64,000 bases of DNA from positions 217,214 through 281,213 of the forward strand of contig PNKX01000002.1 of NCBI GenBank assembly GCA_013822725.1, read 5' to 3'. How positions within the stretch are numbered: position 1 is the first letter of the stretch; each line of letters begins with the position of its first letter. The DNA comes from Pirellula sp. GTDB taxonomy: Bacteria > Planctomycetota > Planctomycetia > Pirellulales > Lacipirellulaceae. The translations under genes were made by a program, and so were the position numbers. The notes beneath the pieces were generated by a model that saw nothing but the letters and a program-made list of their open reading frames with translations, ran no database searches and was not told the DNA's origin. Positions 36,530-46,122 of the stretch are shown one piece after another.

Positions 36530-36895
36530 TTGAAAATGGCCACCAAAGATGATAGTGTACATGGGAATACGTCTCGGCTTCCGTTTCACTGCAATCAAAC
36601 CGCCAAATAGGCGACAGACCAAGCGACGCCGTCACAGCCGCTTGCGGCTTAGTGCTCTTTGAAAACTGATCTCACCCCAGCCAGCTGGCCGTCGGCGAAT
36701 TCATGCGACGGGAACGGGCATGATGCGCACGTCGCCACCAGGAGTACCCTAAAAAGCGCCCGAGACGGCCAAAAAAACTTGGCCGACACGGCCGACATGG
36801 CCGCCTCGCGATTTGTCGCTCGAATCGACAGCTCCATGTCTGCCAAAAACCACTGGCAGACATGGCAGAGTTGGCAGACATGGCAGAGAAGCCGC
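36530..36895 (+). ncRNA. Candidate structured noncoding element, copy B
   Basis: Second copy of the element at 2546-2895. Same order: TTGAAA (36530-36535), 17 bases, TAGTGT (36553-36558); CTCTTTGA (36654-36661); AAAAGCGCCCG then TTGGCCGACACGGCCGACAT units (about 36752-36802); GTCTGCCAAAAAC then TTGGCAGACATGGCAGAG units (about 36838-36890). Block sequences are conserved while the sequence between them is not, as expected for a structured RNA. A small CCGCTTGCGG hairpin precedes the CTCTTTGA block. Transcription is not proven. The rest of 36457-37024 holds a CCCCGGTCAGTGACCGGGG hairpin (about 36487-36506) and ATCCGCG-type short repeats (about 36905-36975). Confidence 0.4.
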
Positions 36896-37024
36896 CACGG
36901 AAAAACCGCCAATGGGCGCAGATGAACGCAAATTATTCCTATCTGCGTCTATCCGCGTTCATCCGCGGTTTAAAACTTCTTCTTCCGTCGTGCTCGCCGT
37001 GCCGTCGTGGTTCAATCCACGCCG

Positions 37025-38290
37025 TTACTTCCGCACGTAAGCCGAACTCACCGACTGCTTCGGCGCCTCGATCGGCGTCGGCTGAATATCAAACGGCAGC
37101 CCGACGAAGTCCTTCGGATGGAAACCATCCATCGCTTCGCCGAACGACTTCGAGAATCGCTGGTCGAATTCGCTGAGGACTTTTTCCTCAGTATGCTCGG
37201 CCTTTTGGATATCTTCGCTGTCGGCGCCGATGGCCTGATAGGTGGCTCGTTCGAACCCGACGTTCGGCGTCGAGGCGCCAAACGTGTTGACGATGATCTG
37301 GGCCTCGCGAGTCGAGGCCGTCAGTTGGCCGTACTGGTTTCGCTGTAAATCGTCGAACGACCCGACGGTGACGTAGCTCTCATAGCGATCGTGAAATTCG
37401 TACGCTTCCCAACCCTTGCTCCGCAGGGCGACGGCCAGTTTGTGTGCTTTGTCGACGGCAACCACCAACGCGTCGTCTTCCTGGGCGCGACGAACCGAAG
37501 TCCCGTCGGCAGTTCCGTTGTTCGCTTCCTTCAACGATGTCTTGCCGCCGAACGTCGCCACCTTAATCGTGTACTTGCCAGGGCACTTCAGCAGCGAGTG
37601 CTCAAAATCCTTATTCCACTTAGCCACTTCGGGGTCGACGCCGACCGGGGCGAAATACTCCTTCGGCAGGACCGGATTCCGCGTAATAAATGCGTGCCCC
37701 ATCGGTCCGCGATTGACCTGTTTGCCGAGCTTTTGCTTCACCGTACGTTGTAGCTGCCGCACCGTGACTAGGCTTTGGGAAGTCGCTTCGCCCGACTCCA
37801 CCTTGAGGCTTTCGGGATCGAGCGTTTTGATCCGATCGAGCAGGGCCTGGGCCTCGGCGTCGTCGATGTGCTGAAACTCCCCGACCAGCACCGCGTGCTC
37901 CAAGATCTGATTGCCTCGTTGGTAGCGCCGTTTGATCGGCGCGCCGTAGTTGTCGATGCCGCGTCCCGGCCGCTCGTCCTCCAGTTTGAAGGTCATCGCG
38001 TAGTAGTAAGCGGGCAGGTTGAACTTGGTCCGCAACTCGGTGACGAGCTCGCGGGCCTCGGTTTCGCCCCCTTCGCCGTTGAACGACATCGCCATGATCA
38101 GCCAGGGGCCGTTTTTCTCGGTCAGCGTGTAGTCGCCGTTCGGATCGGCCTCGACCCGCTTACGCGGCATCACCTGGCGCCAAAACGGCTCGGCGGCCTC
38201 GCTGCACGGAAGCGAACTGGCCAGCGTCATCGTTAAACTGACGAGGCTGCACAGTCGAAGAGCGAAAGGTAAACGAACGGTCATAGTCAA
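37025..38290 (-). CDS. Secreted protein of unknown function, possible SPOR-like repeats
   Basis: 421 residues with a signal peptide (LRLCSLVSLTMTLASSLPCS). Two segments look like ferredoxin-fold, SPOR-like units: GPWLIMAMSFNGEGGETEAR continuing to a FNLPAYYYAM strand, and a second with YTIKVATFGG, AHKLAVALRSKGWEAYEFHD and YVTVGSFDD. SPOR domains bind denuded peptidoglycan, but this likeness is judged by eye and weak. The C-terminal third is charged. Homologues are probably planctomycete-specific. It is divergent from sppA, so the two might share regulation. Confidence 0.6.
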   Translation of the reverse strand: MTMTVRLPFALRLCSLVSLTMTLASSLPCSEAAEPFWRQVMPRKRVEADPNGDYTLTEKNGPWLIMAMSFNGEGGETEARELVTELRTKFNLPAYYYAMTFKLEDERPGRGIDNYGAPIKRRYQRGNQILEHAVLVGEFQHIDDAEAQALLDRIKTLDPESLKVESGEATSQSLVTVRQLQRTVKQKLGKQVNRGPMGHAFITRNPVLPKEYFAPVGVDPEVAKWNKDFEHSLLKCPGKYTIKVATFGGKTSLKEANNGTADGTSVRRAQEDDALVVAVDKAHKLAVALRSKGWEAYEFHDRYESYVTVGSFDDLQRNQYGQLTASTREAQIIVNTFGASTPNVGFERATYQAIGADSEDIQKAEHTEEKVLSEFDQRFSKSFGEAMDGFHPKDFVGLPFDIQPTPIEAPKQSVSSAYVRK

Positions 38291-38662
38291 TTCCGCGGTC
38301 GGGAGACGCGTGGTTCAGGCCGGGCATTTGTCCCGGCTGGATTTGCGCGGGGGAAAATAGCAAAGAGCAACGACCCGCGCCCAGGGCGGATTGGGGCGCC
38401 GCTAGCTGTCAGGCGCTCCTGCCCCAGCCGCTCGCGGCTTAGCGACTTTTTCGTGAAAAACAGGGGCCGGAGAAGCCGGCCAGAACCGTCGCACGGCCAT
38501 TTGCCGGCGAAATTCCCTCATTTCATCCAAGAGCCTCAAGCCCCTGGCGAATCACCCGGAACGACCCGCTATAGTGGTAATGACGGTCCCGCGGCGGTGC
38601 GGGCCCGTCGCTCAGGTTACTCGTCGCTGCAGATTAAAGTGACTCAGAACGGGGAAATAACG

Positions 38663-40702
38663 ATGCGTGAATTCTTACTCGGAATGTGGTTAGCCATCGC
38701 GGTCGTGGCGGCAGGCCCGGCTGTTCGCTCGTTTGCCGACGAGTCGCCCGCCAAGGACGAAAAGTCGACGGCGGCTGAGAAGGCGGACGACAAGCAGGCC
38801 GATGAAGCCAAGTCTGCTGACAAGAAGGAAGCCGACGAGAAAGCGTCCAAGGATGACGACAAGGCCGAAGCCAAGAAGCTGAAGGCCAAGAAGGAAGCGG
38901 CTGCCAAGGCCGAAGCCGACAAGGCTGCCAAGAAAGAAGCCGAGAAAAAGGAGTCGACGAAGGCTGAGGAGAAGGACGCCGACAAAAAGGAAACGAAAGC
39001 GGCCGAGAAGAAGGTCCGCATCGCTTACATCATCATCGATGGCGCCCTACCCGAATCGCCCGGCGAGATGTCGCTCTTCGGCGACCTCGGCGTCGACCTT
39101 CGCAAGACGATGGCCCGCCTCGAAAAGGCGGGAGAAGACGAAACAATCGCCGGCGTGATTCTCCAAATCGACGCCGCTCCCGGCCGCGGCAAGCTCAACG
39201 AACTCCGCAGCGCGATCAAGCGCGTCCAAGGCAAGGGGAAGAAGGTCTACGCCCTGCTCGAATCGGCGATGGGCCCGCAGTACCAACTCGCCTCGGCCTG
39301 CGACGAAATCATCCTCCCTGAGTCGGGCGAAGTCCTCCTCCCTGGCGTGCGGGCCGAGTTCTCGTTCTACAAAGACCTGTTCGCGAAAGTGGGCGTCGAA
39401 GCCGATATGCTCCACGTCGGCGATTTCAAAGGAGCCGCCGAGCCCTATACGCGCGACAGCCTCAGCGAGCCGGTTCGCAAGAACATGACCGCGCTGATCG
39501 ACGACCTGTACGACGAGATGCTGACCACCATCGCATCCGATCGCGACATCAAGATCGACGAAATCCGCAAATTGGTCGATCAGGGCCTGCTGATGGCCTC
39601 CGAGGCCAAAGAGGCCGGCTTGGTCGATCGCGTTATTTACCCCGACCAATTCCGCGACGCGTTGCAGGCTGAGTACAAAGCCGACAAGCTCGTTTACGTC
39701 GAGAATTACGCCAAGCAAAAGGTCGATACCGACTTCAGCGGCCCGATGGGGATGATGAAGCTCTTCCAGTCGATGATGGGCGAAGGCCGCAACGGCAGCG
39801 GCGACAGCGCTCCGAAGATCGCCGTCGTTTACGCCGTCGGCCCGATCATGAGCGGCAAGAGCCAAAGCAGCCTGATGGGCGGCACGTCGATGGGCTCGAC
39901 CACCATTGTCGAAGCCTTGCAAGAAGCCGCGAAGGATGAAACGGTCAAAGCGATCGTCCTCCGCGTCGATAGCCCCGGCGGTTCGGCGCTGGCCAGCGAC
40001 TTGATCTGGCGGCAGACGCAAGCGATCGACAAGCCGATCATTGCCAGCATGGGCGACGTCGCCGCCAGCGGCGGGTACTACATCTCGATGGGCGCCGACC
40101 GCATCTTCGCCGAGCCCGGAACCGTCACTGGTTCGATCGGCGTCGTCGGCGGCAAGCTGGCGATGAAGGGGGTTTATGACAAGCTCGGCATCGACACCGA
40201 GTCGATCTCGCGCGGCGAAAACAGCGGCATCTTCTCGACGACCGACAAGTTCTCCGAATCAGAACGCAAGGTCGTCGAACGGATGATGAAGGTCGTCTAT
40301 GAGCAGTTCACCTCGAAGGCGGCCGAAGGTCGCAAGATGAAGCAGGAAGATCTCGAAAAACTCGCCGGCGGCCAAGTCTACACCGGCCGCGTCGCCAAGC
40401 GGCTCGGCTTGATCGACGAAGTCGGCACGCTGCGCGACTCGATCCAAGCAGCCAAACGGCAGGCTGGGCTCGATCCCGACAAGAAGGTTGAACTGATCGT
40501 CCTGCCGAAGCCGGAAAACCCCTTCGAGGCCCTTCTCGGCGGCAATATGGACGCCGAACGCGAAGCCGAAGCCCGCGTGATCGCTGGCCTGACCTCGCTC
40601 GCCCCGGAACTACGCGGCGTGCTGCAGCATGCCCTGCAACTCCGCCAGGCGATGCGCGAACCGGTGGCGTTGATGATGCCGTATTGGTTCGAAATTAAGT
40701 AA
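38663..40702 (+). CDS. sppA: Signal peptide peptidase SppA (tandem S49) with Lys/Glu-rich linker
   Basis: Membrane-anchored serine protease that degrades leftover signal peptides. ATG 38663 gives a signal/anchor (FLLGMWLAIAVVAAGPA). Residues 28-117 are almost only Lys, Glu, Asp and Ala, a long charged tether. Two S49 domains follow: the first (about 118-340) with VGDFKGAAEPYTR supplying the catalytic Lys near 256, the second (about 385-610) with GDVAASGGYYISMGADRIFA supplying Ser near 467, then TVTGSIGVVGGK. The Lys/Ser split matches the 67K SppA type. Total 679 residues. An earlier in-frame start at 38453 is less likely. The 372-base upstream gap holds a CCGCTCGCGG hairpin (about 38428-38437) and little else. 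Confidence 0.93.
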   Translation: MREFLLGMWLAIAVVAAGPAVRSFADESPAKDEKSTAAEKADDKQADEAKSADKKEADEKASKDDDKAEAKKLKAKKEAAAKAEADKAAKKEAEKKESTKAEEKDADKKETKAAEKKVRIAYIIIDGALPESPGEMSLFGDLGVDLRKTMARLEKAGEDETIAGVILQIDAAPGRGKLNELRSAIKRVQGKGKKVYALLESAMGPQYQLASACDEIILPESGEVLLPGVRAEFSFYKDLFAKVGVEADMLHVGDFKGAAEPYTRDSLSEPVRKNMTALIDDLYDEMLTTIASDRDIKIDEIRKLVDQGLLMASEAKEAGLVDRVIYPDQFRDALQAEYKADKLVYVENYAKQKVDTDFSGPMGMMKLFQSMMGEGRNGSGDSAPKIAVVYAVGPIMSGKSQSSLMGGTSMGSTTIVEALQEAAKDETVKAIVLRVDSPGGSALASDLIWRQTQAIDKPIIASMGDVAASGGYYISMGADRIFAEPGTVTGSIGVVGGKLAMKGVYDKLGIDTESISRGENSGIFSTTDKFSESERKVVERMMKVVYEQFTSKAAEGRKMKQEDLEKLAGGQVYTGRVAKRLGLIDEVGTLRDSIQAAKRQAGLDPDKKVELIVLPKPENPFEALLGGNMDAEREAEARVIAGLTSLAPELRGVLQHALQLRQAMREPVALMMPYWFEIK

Positions 40703-40790
40703 CGCCCCTGTTTAAGCAATTGATTGTGTGCAGTCGGTGCCCGTCGATGGCGTCAGGCGGTCGCATGCAACGAAGCATCCTCGTCCGCCT

Positions 40791-42449
40791 ATGCCTTTTT
40801 TGAGCTTCAATTCCGGTCAACGAGAGCGCTTGTTGCTCGCTGCCGCGGCGTCAGTGCTTTTACTGACATCGTGCCGGCCATCCGCTGTGGATTCGACAAC
40901 GCATGATTCCAGTGCAGCGGCGAAGGAGATAGATCAATCGCCCGCACTATCCAACTCCGACGCCGGCCCCTCTCAGAACGAATCGGGCCGAGCGTTGGCT
41001 ACGCGATGGTGCGGCAACTGTCATCTCGCGCCTGAACCCGGCGATTTGCCGCGTGAGCGGTGGCCCTTCGTCATTAAATGGATGGGCAATTATCTTGGCT
41101 ACCCGTATGAGCAGGATGACATCAAGAAGCTGATCTATCCGACGCTAATCGCGACAAAGCCCTTCGTCACCCGCGAGGAACTCGCCGCCATCGAGGACTA
41201 TTATGTTTCGGGCGCGCCGGAAAATGTCGAACCCGCCTTTCCGCGAGACCGGCCGCTTCCGATTGCCACGCTATTCAAACCCGAGAGTTGGCCCGGATAC
41301 CCGCAGGCCGTCACGGTTTCACTTGTTGCCATCGATGGACCGCGTCGACGTCTTTATGTCGGCACTGTTGACGATTCGTTTCTGCGTATTTTTAGTTCCG
41401 ACGGAAATTTGTTGAAACGAATCAATTGCGATCAGAATCAGGCGGTGGAAGTGCGCCCGACGAGCGAAGGAATCGATTTGGCGTTGATCGGCGATATTGG
41501 CGTCGACATGGGTCGCGGTACGGTGCACAAGATCTTCGGCGTCGGCGATCAGCCTGGACCATTGAGCGCATCCCGAATCGTTACGGGGTTTTACCGAACC
41601 AGCGGCGCCGCCTGGGGCGATCTTGATCATGACGGCAACGAAGACGTCGTGCTCGCCGGTTTCGGCGATTACGCCGATGGGGCGCTGTCATGGTTCGCCG
41701 TCAAACCGGGAGAAGAGCCCATTCGCCGCGACCTGCGGGTCGGCTCCGGCGCACTTGACGCGGTCGTCGATGACGTCGATCACGACGGCGATCTCGACGT
41801 GCTGAGCATTGTCGCTCAAGGTCATCAGGAAATGCTGTGGTTCGAAAACGACGGGAAAGGGCATTTTCAATCGCACCAATTGTGGAAAGAGCGATCGATC
41901 CTGGGCTACAACTCTTTTCAATGGATTGATTTCAACGGCGACGGAAAAAAAGATCTCGTCGTCGCGAGCGGTAACAACATGGAAATGCCCGACCCGCCAA
42001 TCAAGCCAGTGCATGGCGTCTACGTTTACCTCCAGACCGGTCCCATGCAGTTCACGAAAACGTACTTCCTGCGCATGGACGGCGCGACGAAGGCCTTAGC
42101 CCACGACTACGACAACGACGGCGACTTCGACGTTGCCGCAATTTCCGCGTACCCCGATTGGCGCGCCGAATCGCCGGTGGCGTTCGCGCTGTTTACCAAC
42201 GAAGGAGAGGGCCGGTTTACCCCCTCCACCATTCCCCCGTCTTTCTCCGGCCAGCCGATCACGATGGACGCAGGCGATCTCGATGGGGACGGCGACCTTG
42301 ACCTCGCGATAGGTGGCGCCAGTTGGAAGCCTCTGTTGCCCGAACCTTGGCTTTCCAAGGCTGACGAGAGAATCAAGAAGGCCCCCTCTGTTGTCGTCTT
42401 ATGGAACAAATCGTCAACGTCGGACAGTCCGAGCATCTCGCAAGAGTAG
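40791..42449 (+). CDS. FG-GAP/VCBS repeat lipoprotein with heme c motif
   Basis: About 552 residues. The start ATG 40791 gives a lipoprotein signal ending in LLLTSC (Cys28). A CGNCH heme motif follows at 74-78, within a short cytochrome-like N-terminal domain (RWCGNCHLAPEPGDLPRERW). The rest is a beta-propeller-like array of FG-GAP/VCBS repeats with Ca-loop signatures: DLDHDGNEDVV, DVDHDGDLDV, DFNGDGKKDLV, DYDNDGDFDV and DLDGDGDLDLA. Such proteins are frequent in Planctomycetes; the role is unknown. Codon third positions look more A/T-rich than in the upstream core genes. It is convergent with the catabolic operon. Confidence 0.85.
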   Translation: MPFLSFNSGQRERLLLAAAASVLLLTSCRPSAVDSTTHDSSAAAKEIDQSPALSNSDAGPSQNESGRALATRWCGNCHLAPEPGDLPRERWPFVIKWMGNYLGYPYEQDDIKKLIYPTLIATKPFVTREELAAIEDYYVSGAPENVEPAFPRDRPLPIATLFKPESWPGYPQAVTVSLVAIDGPRRRLYVGTVDDSFLRIFSSDGNLLKRINCDQNQAVEVRPTSEGIDLALIGDIGVDMGRGTVHKIFGVGDQPGPLSASRIVTGFYRTSGAAWGDLDHDGNEDVVLAGFGDYADGALSWFAVKPGEEPIRRDLRVGSGALDAVVDDVDHDGDLDVLSIVAQGHQEMLWFENDGKGHFQSHQLWKERSILGYNSFQWIDFNGDGKKDLVVASGNNMEMPDPPIKPVHGVYVYLQTGPMQFTKTYFLRMDGATKALAHDYDNDGDFDVAAISAYPDWRAESPVAFALFTNEGEGRFTPSTIPPSFSGQPITMDAGDLDGDGDLDLAIGGASWKPLLPEPWLSKADERIKKAPSVVVLWNKSSTSDSPSISQE

Positions 42450-42546
42450 GCTTGCTGCTGCTCGGCAATCCGATTCTGGAGCGGAAGGCGAATGTGCGGA
42501 CGACGCGCCACTGCGACTCGTCATCGGCGGAGGCGCGAACAGCTTT

Positions 42547-43827
42547 CTACGGCGCCACCCAGATGCGCCTTTGCGGGTTCACAAACGCCCAACAAATAGC
42601 ACCCGTAAGGAAGACGCCGGCGAATAGCAGCAAGATAAAGTTCCAGTTCTCGGTCAAATGGAAAAGCCTCCCTACGATCACGGGGCAAGCGGCTGCCGCG
42701 AAATTGCCGGACATATTCATCAGTCCCGAAACCTGCGGTACTCGCGCACCGCCGATATCGATGGTGGCGGCGAAAGCGCACGGTCCTGCAAAGGCGGCGC
42801 AGAAAGCGCCAAACGCCAACAGTAGCACTGCGATCTCCGTGCTTTCCACAAACCAGGCGCCCAGAATCACGATCGAACAGGTCCCTAGAGAGACAGCGCC
42901 AACTCCGCAGCGGCTGACGCGAAGACTTCGGGTTCGGTTCCAGATCCAATCCGTAAGCAATCCGCCAAAGATGCAGCCCAGCAGGGCGCCAGCGAGGACG
43001 ACGCCCTGCAAGTACCCTGATTTTTCCACGGAGACGCCGCGCGTCACCTGTAAGAAAGTCGGAAACCAACTGGCGAAGAACATGTACCCCGCCGAGCGGC
43101 AGATTTGCTGACCGCAAAGCCACCACATGGTTGGATTACGCGAGATTGTCAGCAGTTCTCTCAGTTCACTGGCATTGCTCTTGAGATTCGGGTCCTCGGC
43201 GTCGCGACCTGATCGAATCAATGCGAGCTCGCTGGAGTCGGGCGGGAGCGCCTCCGTCGGGTCATCGCGAAAGCGTGCGAAGAAACCTACGGTCCACAAG
43301 AATCCCGGCATTGCGAACGCTACGAATACCGATCGCCAGCCCAACGTGGCCAACATAACGCCCGTGAGGCCGCTGGCCGCAATGGCGCCGACCTGCATTC
43401 CCGCTGCCAGTATTCCCCAACCAATGGAACGTTGTGAAAGCGGCATCCAGTGACCGACTGAGTTGCACGTTGCCGGGATGAGCCCAGCTTGAGCGACTCC
43501 CATGGTCAATTGCGCGACAATTAACAACAAGAATCCAGGCGCTACGCCGATTCCTAGCATCGCCACGGACCATCCGAGGGCAAATACGGATAACGCAATG
43601 CGCGTTCCAAGACGCTGTGCAAACCAACCGCTGGGAACTTGAAAGACGGCATAGCTCCAGAAGAAGGCGCCCATGAACCAGCCCGATTGTTCCAGCGTCA
43701 GCCCTAGCTCTTCGCGAATGGCGCTTTCCGTCACGCCGATCGCGTTGCGGCAAAGATAAGCCAAGCCTGCGCCCACAGTGAGCCAGCCCAGAGCGCCATA
43801 GCGAGCCGTTGCTAATCGTTTGATCAC
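42547..43827 (-). CDS. MFS transporter (ACS-like, sugar-acid type)
   Basis: 426 residues with about twelve membrane helices. The N-terminal LTVGAGLAYLCRNAIGVTES, FWSYAVFQVPSGWFAQRLG and LTMGVAQAGLIPATCNSVGH segments match the anion:cation symporter group that takes up sugar acids such as galactonate or glucarate. The start is GTG at 43827, directly abutting the stop of the upstream aldolase gene, so the two are coupled. It is the last gene of the minus-strand operon and is inferred to import the operon's substrate. Confidence 0.9.
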   Translation of the reverse strand: MIKRLATARYGALGWLTVGAGLAYLCRNAIGVTESAIREELGLTLEQSGWFMGAFFWSYAVFQVPSGWFAQRLGTRIALSVFALGWSVAMLGIGVAPGFLLLIVAQLTMGVAQAGLIPATCNSVGHWMPLSQRSIGWGILAAGMQVGAIAASGLTGVMLATLGWRSVFVAFAMPGFLWTVGFFARFRDDPTEALPPDSSELALIRSGRDAEDPNLKSNASELRELLTISRNPTMWWLCGQQICRSAGYMFFASWFPTFLQVTRGVSVEKSGYLQGVVLAGALLGCIFGGLLTDWIWNRTRSLRVSRCGVGAVSLGTCSIVILGAWFVESTEIAVLLLAFGAFCAAFAGPCAFAATIDIGGARVPQVSGLMNMSGNFAAAACPVIVGRLFHLTENWNFILLLFAGVFLTGAICWAFVNPQRRIWVAP

Positions 43828-44745
43828 TTAAACGACCGCCTGCAGTCGGGCAAAAAGACGATCGACTTCGGCTCGAGTTTCGACATCGAGCTCCCACTTA
43901 ACGGGCGGCGCCTGAATCGCGTTACTGAAGAGCCCGCGTTTCATCAGGAGATGTTTTTCAATTGCTAGAAATCCATCGAGTCCGCCTTGCAGCTGCAAGG
44001 CGACCAGGGCGCTGATAGGAAGCGACAATTGATAGATGCGCTCTTCGTCGCCGACTTTGAGCGCGTGCCAAAGGGCGACGATTCCATCAAGCAGATCTGT
44101 TCCTGGCATCGTCCCGACAATGCCGCGGCGGTAGCAATCGACGAGATTGATTCCGCCTGAACCTTCAAAAATTCGAGCCGCGCCGCGACTCGCATCACGC
44201 AGCTTCGAGAGATTCGGGCCGAGGGGACTTGCTTCAGGCTTGAATAGTATTCGTTCCGGTCCGAATCTATCCAGTAAACTCAAGTAGATGCTCAAATCGA
44301 TGGGAGCGCCGACGTAGCTTGAGGCGTCTTGCACGATTAATGGAATCGAGACGCTGTCGGCAATGGTCGCAAAATAATCTCGCGTCGCTGCGGTTCCCAA
44401 CGAAACTGCCACGGGCGGAATCGCCATGACGGCGCTGGCCCCAAGACTTTCGGCATGTTCAGCGAACTCCGCCGCTTCCCCTGCGCTCTCTGCGCCGACG
44501 CTAATGACGGAGAAGCCGCGGTCCTTAGCCGCCCGACAAACTAGCGACGCCAGCTCGCGGCGGCCAGCGTCGCCAAGCCGCAGAATCTCGCTAACCATCG
44601 CGACGACGACGCCGTCTGCGCCCGTCTCAAAAGCCCAGTCGATTTCTCGCTGCAGCGCAACGGCGTCGATCTGACGCTCTGGAGTGAAGGGCGTCTGCAG
44701 AACGGGAAGAACGCCGTGCAGTTGATCGTCAATCGCTGAGGACAT
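43828..44745 (-). CDS. DapA-family class I aldolase
   Basis: 305 residues of the dihydrodipicolinate synthase / N-acetylneuraminate lyase superfamily, which form a Schiff base with pyruvate. The Schiff-base Lys is Lys169 in [12 protein letters not shown]. The opening [20 protein letters not shown] and [19 protein letters not shown] follow the fold. The canonical YNxPxxT segment is replaced by [10 protein letters not shown], so it is not a true DapA. In an operon with a lactonase and a sugar-acid dehydratase, a 2-keto-3-deoxy sugar-acid aldolase is the best guess. It overlaps the upstream gene by 17 bases. Confidence 0.9.
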   Translation of the reverse strand: MSSAIDDQLHGVLPVLQTPFTPERQIDAVALQREIDWAFETGADGVVVAMVSEILRLGDAGRRELASLVCRAAKDRGFSVISVGAESAGEAAEFAEHAESLGASAVMAIPPVAVSLGTAATRDYFATIADSVSIPLIVQDASSYVGAPIDLSIYLSLLDRFGPERILFKPEASPLGPNLSKLRDASRGAARIFEGSGGINLVDCYRRGIVGTMPGTDLLDGIVALWHALKVGDEERIYQLSLPISALVALQLQGGLDGFLAIEKHLLMKRGLFSNAIQAPPVKWELDVETRAEVDRLFARLQAVV

Positions 44746-46120
44746 CGCGAATAGCCTGAGTCATGGTTTCCAGGACGCGTTCAAGACTCCCGCGGTCGAA
44801 CGGGGTTTGCCACACGGGATAGACGTCTGTTTCATAAAGCTCCGCCGGCGGAAGGTAGGCGAGTGAGCCGTTGATCAGGTTCATGCACACAATCGCGTGT
44901 GCTGGGAACCGGCGACGCAGTTCCTTCTGCAGCGCTGAATAGGCTTCGCAGAACGTGCCGATGAGCACCGCGTCGCCAATTTTCCACACGTTGATGGTCA
45001 GATCGTATGTTGAACCATCGCCCACTCCCTGGCGAACATTGCGCTTTCGACGCAACCGTTCTTCAAACGTGCGGTCTGCACAGGCCAGACGCTGTTTTTC
45101 CAGCTCTGCGGCGGAGGGCCAATCCTTTAACGGCAATTCGACGGACGTTTGAACCGCTCGCAATTGGTGCGACGGCTGGCTGGGCTGATGCTTCCAGACC
45201 GCAAGCGGGGCGCCCGACTCAACGACTTGTTCAAAATCTAATTGCATGCCTGGCGGTTCCATGCCTTGCAGCGTGCTTAAAGCCGCCAGGCCGAGTTGCT
45301 TGCCGTGCCGATCCGCCACCGCTGCGTCACCCACATATTGAAAGCGAGGCGCTAGTTCGCCGCAGGCGCCGAGCAGGAACACAGCGGGCGCAGCAGTGGC
45401 ATTCTGGATGGTCTCACGCATGGCGCCGACGTAGTCGGGCGAGATCGCTTCGTTTTCCCAAGCGAGGGTCGTCGGATGACAGGCATAGTTGACCAGCGTC
45501 GCTCGAATTCGACCGGTCGTATCCGTCACTCTGCCGACGAGCATCGCATCGTCAGCGTCGACGTTCGGACTGTAGCCGCAGACAAATCGTTGCTTTTGAG
45601 GATCGGGGTCGGGAAGATCGCGATTGGCGGCCAAGTCGCAGCGTCCAAGGCGCCATTCCATCGTCCCCTCGAACTGCGAGTCGAGGGACTCGCGAACTGC
45701 GTTCACTGTCGCACCGAACAGCGCCTCCATCCAAGTTCGATGCAGGGCGCTTCCGGGCAGCGAATCGTCCGCATCCATCAGCGGCGGAGCCGAATGGGTA
45801 TGGCTGAGCGCAAAAATTACATTGGCAGATTCCGCCGAGAGCTCATCAAGCAAACGTCGCTGGAAGCTTCTGAAAGTCGCCGGCGATTTCCACCAGCCGA
45901 GATCGGCGTCGATCAACACTAGCGGCTGCCCACCTTCCAAAGAGGCTAACGAAACGGCTGTGAGGTTCAACGGTCGGTGGACGGAACGGGCCTGGTCGTG
46001 CTTTGCGGCGCCCCAGTTGCGGGCATAAATGCCGACTGGCGGCGTAATGTCCGCCCTAGCAATGCCGATTCGGCCATGGAACGATGCGTGACGTAAGGGG
46101 CGAGGCTGATTCGAATTCAT
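44729..46120 (-). CDS. Neutral/alkaline ceramidase-like hydrolase
   Basis: About 463 residues of the neutral/alkaline non-lysosomal ceramidase N-terminal-domain family. The opening [20 protein letters not shown] and the zinc motif [11 protein letters not shown] are diagnostic, as are [13 protein letters not shown] and [14 protein letters not shown]. The C-terminal ceramidase domain is missing and no signal peptide is seen. Planctomycetes encode many such short homologues whose substrate is unlikely to be ceramide. ATG 46120 is preferred to an in-frame start 9 bases earlier. It is sandwiched between dehydratase and aldolase genes, 2 bases from the former. Confidence 0.85.
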   Translation of the reverse strand: MNSNQPRPLRHASFHGRIGIARADITPPVGIYARNWGAAKHDQARSVHRPLNLTAVSLASLEGGQPLVLIDADLGWWKSPATFRSFQRRLLDELSAESANVIFALSHTHSAPPLMDADDSLPGSALHRTWMEALFGATVNAVRESLDSQFEGTMEWRLGRCDLAANRDLPDPDPQKQRFVCGYSPNVDADDAMLVGRVTDTTGRIRATLVNYACHPTTLAWENEAISPDYVGAMRETIQNATAAPAVFLLGACGELAPRFQYVGDAAVADRHGKQLGLAALSTLQGMEPPGMQLDFEQVVESGAPLAVWKHQPSQPSHQLRAVQTSVELPLKDWPSAAELEKQRLACADRTFEERLRRKRNVRQGVGDGSTYDLTINVWKIGDAVLIGTFCEAYSALQKELRRRFPAHAIVCMNLINGSLAYLPPAELYETDVYPVWQTPFDRGSLERVLETMTQAIRDVLSD

Positions 46121-46122
46121 GA

